A stretch of DNA of 31,680 nucleotides from a virus. Below are positions 31,040 to 31,680 of this stretch, piece by piece. The position numbers and the translations under genes are program-made. Each line of letters starts with the position of its first letter. The stretch's first letter is position 1. The DNA is taken from the IMG/VR virus record IMGVR_UViG_3300047323_000334, positions 1-31,680 of that record; one strand, given 5' to 3'. The notes under the pieces were generated by a model that did not search any database, had not been told where the DNA came from, and saw only the letters and a program-made list of their open reading frames with translations.

Positions 31040-31680
31040 CGTTGAAACACTTCTTTCATCGCTGTGAAGTCCGGGTGGGAGGGATAACGCTCCCACCACC
31101 TGGCTTCTTCAGCGTTTAACTCTTCCCCTGACTTCACGCGCTCATCCAGCTTGATCCAGAGCCGATAGCGGGCTACGTCATCTCCAGGCACATCAAACTG
31201 CGGACGCTCGGCCTCTAGCGTTTGGGCGAACTCTTGAGCAAGCGTGAGCGCTTCATGGCTCAGGGTTGCGGATCGTCTGGTCGTTGGGGCGATCATTTCC
31301 ACCCGATGCCCTGTCAACGTCTCCAGCTTGTCCATCGAACGCTTGACCTGTCCTTGTTCTCGCTTGGCTCGACTTCTTTCCAGCAAGCTCATCGGCATGT
31401 AATCCGAGGAGTTGCCATCAAGTAGCGCCTCTCCGATCAACTCACCGTCTAACGCGTATGCCCATATGCGTGCAGCATCTCTAACGTCGTAGGCCAGCCG
31501 TATTTCTTGGCCATGCAAGGCCCGCAGGTCATCTAGGAAATAGGTCTGGTTTAACCACTGAATTTCCCCTCGATGCGTCTTGCGGATGACTTGGGGACGC
31601 ATCAGCGTCTCGACCAGTTCCGGGGGCGCAACCAATGGCTCCCAGCCTTGATCAATCGCCAGTTGCCATGCCTCATCAGG
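31030..31680 (-). CDS. Mu-type transposase A, C-terminal part (runs off the right edge)
   Basis: The frame is open from the right edge to a TGA at 31030, leaving 216 residues of the C-terminal part; the catalytic DDE core lies outside. Visible is the beta-barrel domain of MuA (about the first 90 residues: GEIQWLNQTYFLDDLRALHG, IRLAYDVRDAARIWAYALDG), then a helical tail with SLLERSRAKREQGQVKRSMD that would contact the B protein. A TTG-started reading at 31635 is only an artefact of the edge. It is the DNA-joining enzyme of replicative transposition. Confidence 0.92.
   Translation of the reverse strand, partial: PDEAWQLAIDQGWEPLVAPPELVETLMRPQVIRKTHRGEIQWLNQTYFLDDLRALHGQEIRLAYDVRDAARIWAYALDGELIGEALLDGNSSDYMPMSLLERSRAKREQGQVKRSMDKLETLTGHRVEMIAPTTRRSATLSHEALTLAQEFAQTLEAERPQFDVPGDDVARYRLWIKLDERVKSGEELNAEEARWWERYPSHPDFTAMKEVFQRAG

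Noticed and set aside
1-31680. tRNA genes, CRISPR arrays, insertion sequences
   Set aside because: None was seen: no cloverleaf-like stretches, no spaced repeats, and no transposase other than the phage A protein.

Overview
The window is about 31.7 kb of a Mu-like (transposable, B3/FluMu-type) prophage or phage genome. GC content, codon use and the set of Mu-like proteins suggest a Pseudomonas host; this is inference from the sequence alone. Almost every gene is on the minus strand, so the phage reads from right to left. The right edge cuts through the A transposase and the left edge cuts through the tail fibre, so neither attachment end, nor the repressor, is visible.

Early region (31680 to about 25243, minus strand): transposase C-terminus, a B-type AAA+ ATPase, a winged-helix protein, a Cys-rich helix-turn-helix protein, several small conserved phage proteins, a DUF3164 protein, a 77-aa protein, a 134-aa protein, a gp16-family protein, a Mor/C-type activator and a small secreted protein. 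A strong bidirectional terminator at 25215-25240 closes this block. Start and stop codons mostly overlap, as in a translationally coupled operon.

The most striking find is in the early operon. Two intergenic gaps, on either side of the 134-aa gene (26688-27092), each hold a complete type II hammerhead ribozyme: GAAA, stem III hairpin, GUC cleavage site, stem I hairpin, then CUGAUGA. The stem sequences differ between the copies but the pairing is kept. Each ribozyme begins within two bases of the stop codon of the gene before it and ends just before the start region of the gene after it. Cleavage at both would cut the polycistronic early RNA and release a roughly 478-nt RNA carrying only the 134-aa gene.

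Lysis and late region (25136 to 1, minus strand): a small protein, a holin candidate, a transglycosylase endolysin, the Rz spanin with Rz1 nested in another frame, a DksA/TraR-type zinc-finger protein, then Mu order: gp25- and gp27-like proteins, terminase, portal, F-type head protein, G, protease/scaffold, decoration protein, major head protein, gp35 to gp38 equivalents, sheath, tube, tail chaperone with a canonical -1 frameshift site, tape measure, N, P, V, W, J, gp48 and the tail fibre.

Cargo (moron) genes interrupt this order at four places: two on the plus strand (17900-18256, 21419-21898) and two on the minus strand (15176-15676, 2935-3648). Right after each minus-strand cargo gene lies a copy of a near-identical element of about 26 bp, 35-37 bp before the next structural gene. 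This is a good candidate for an internal late promoter. The F-type head protein also carries a C-terminal domain that resembles the PBECR toxin-like nucleases.
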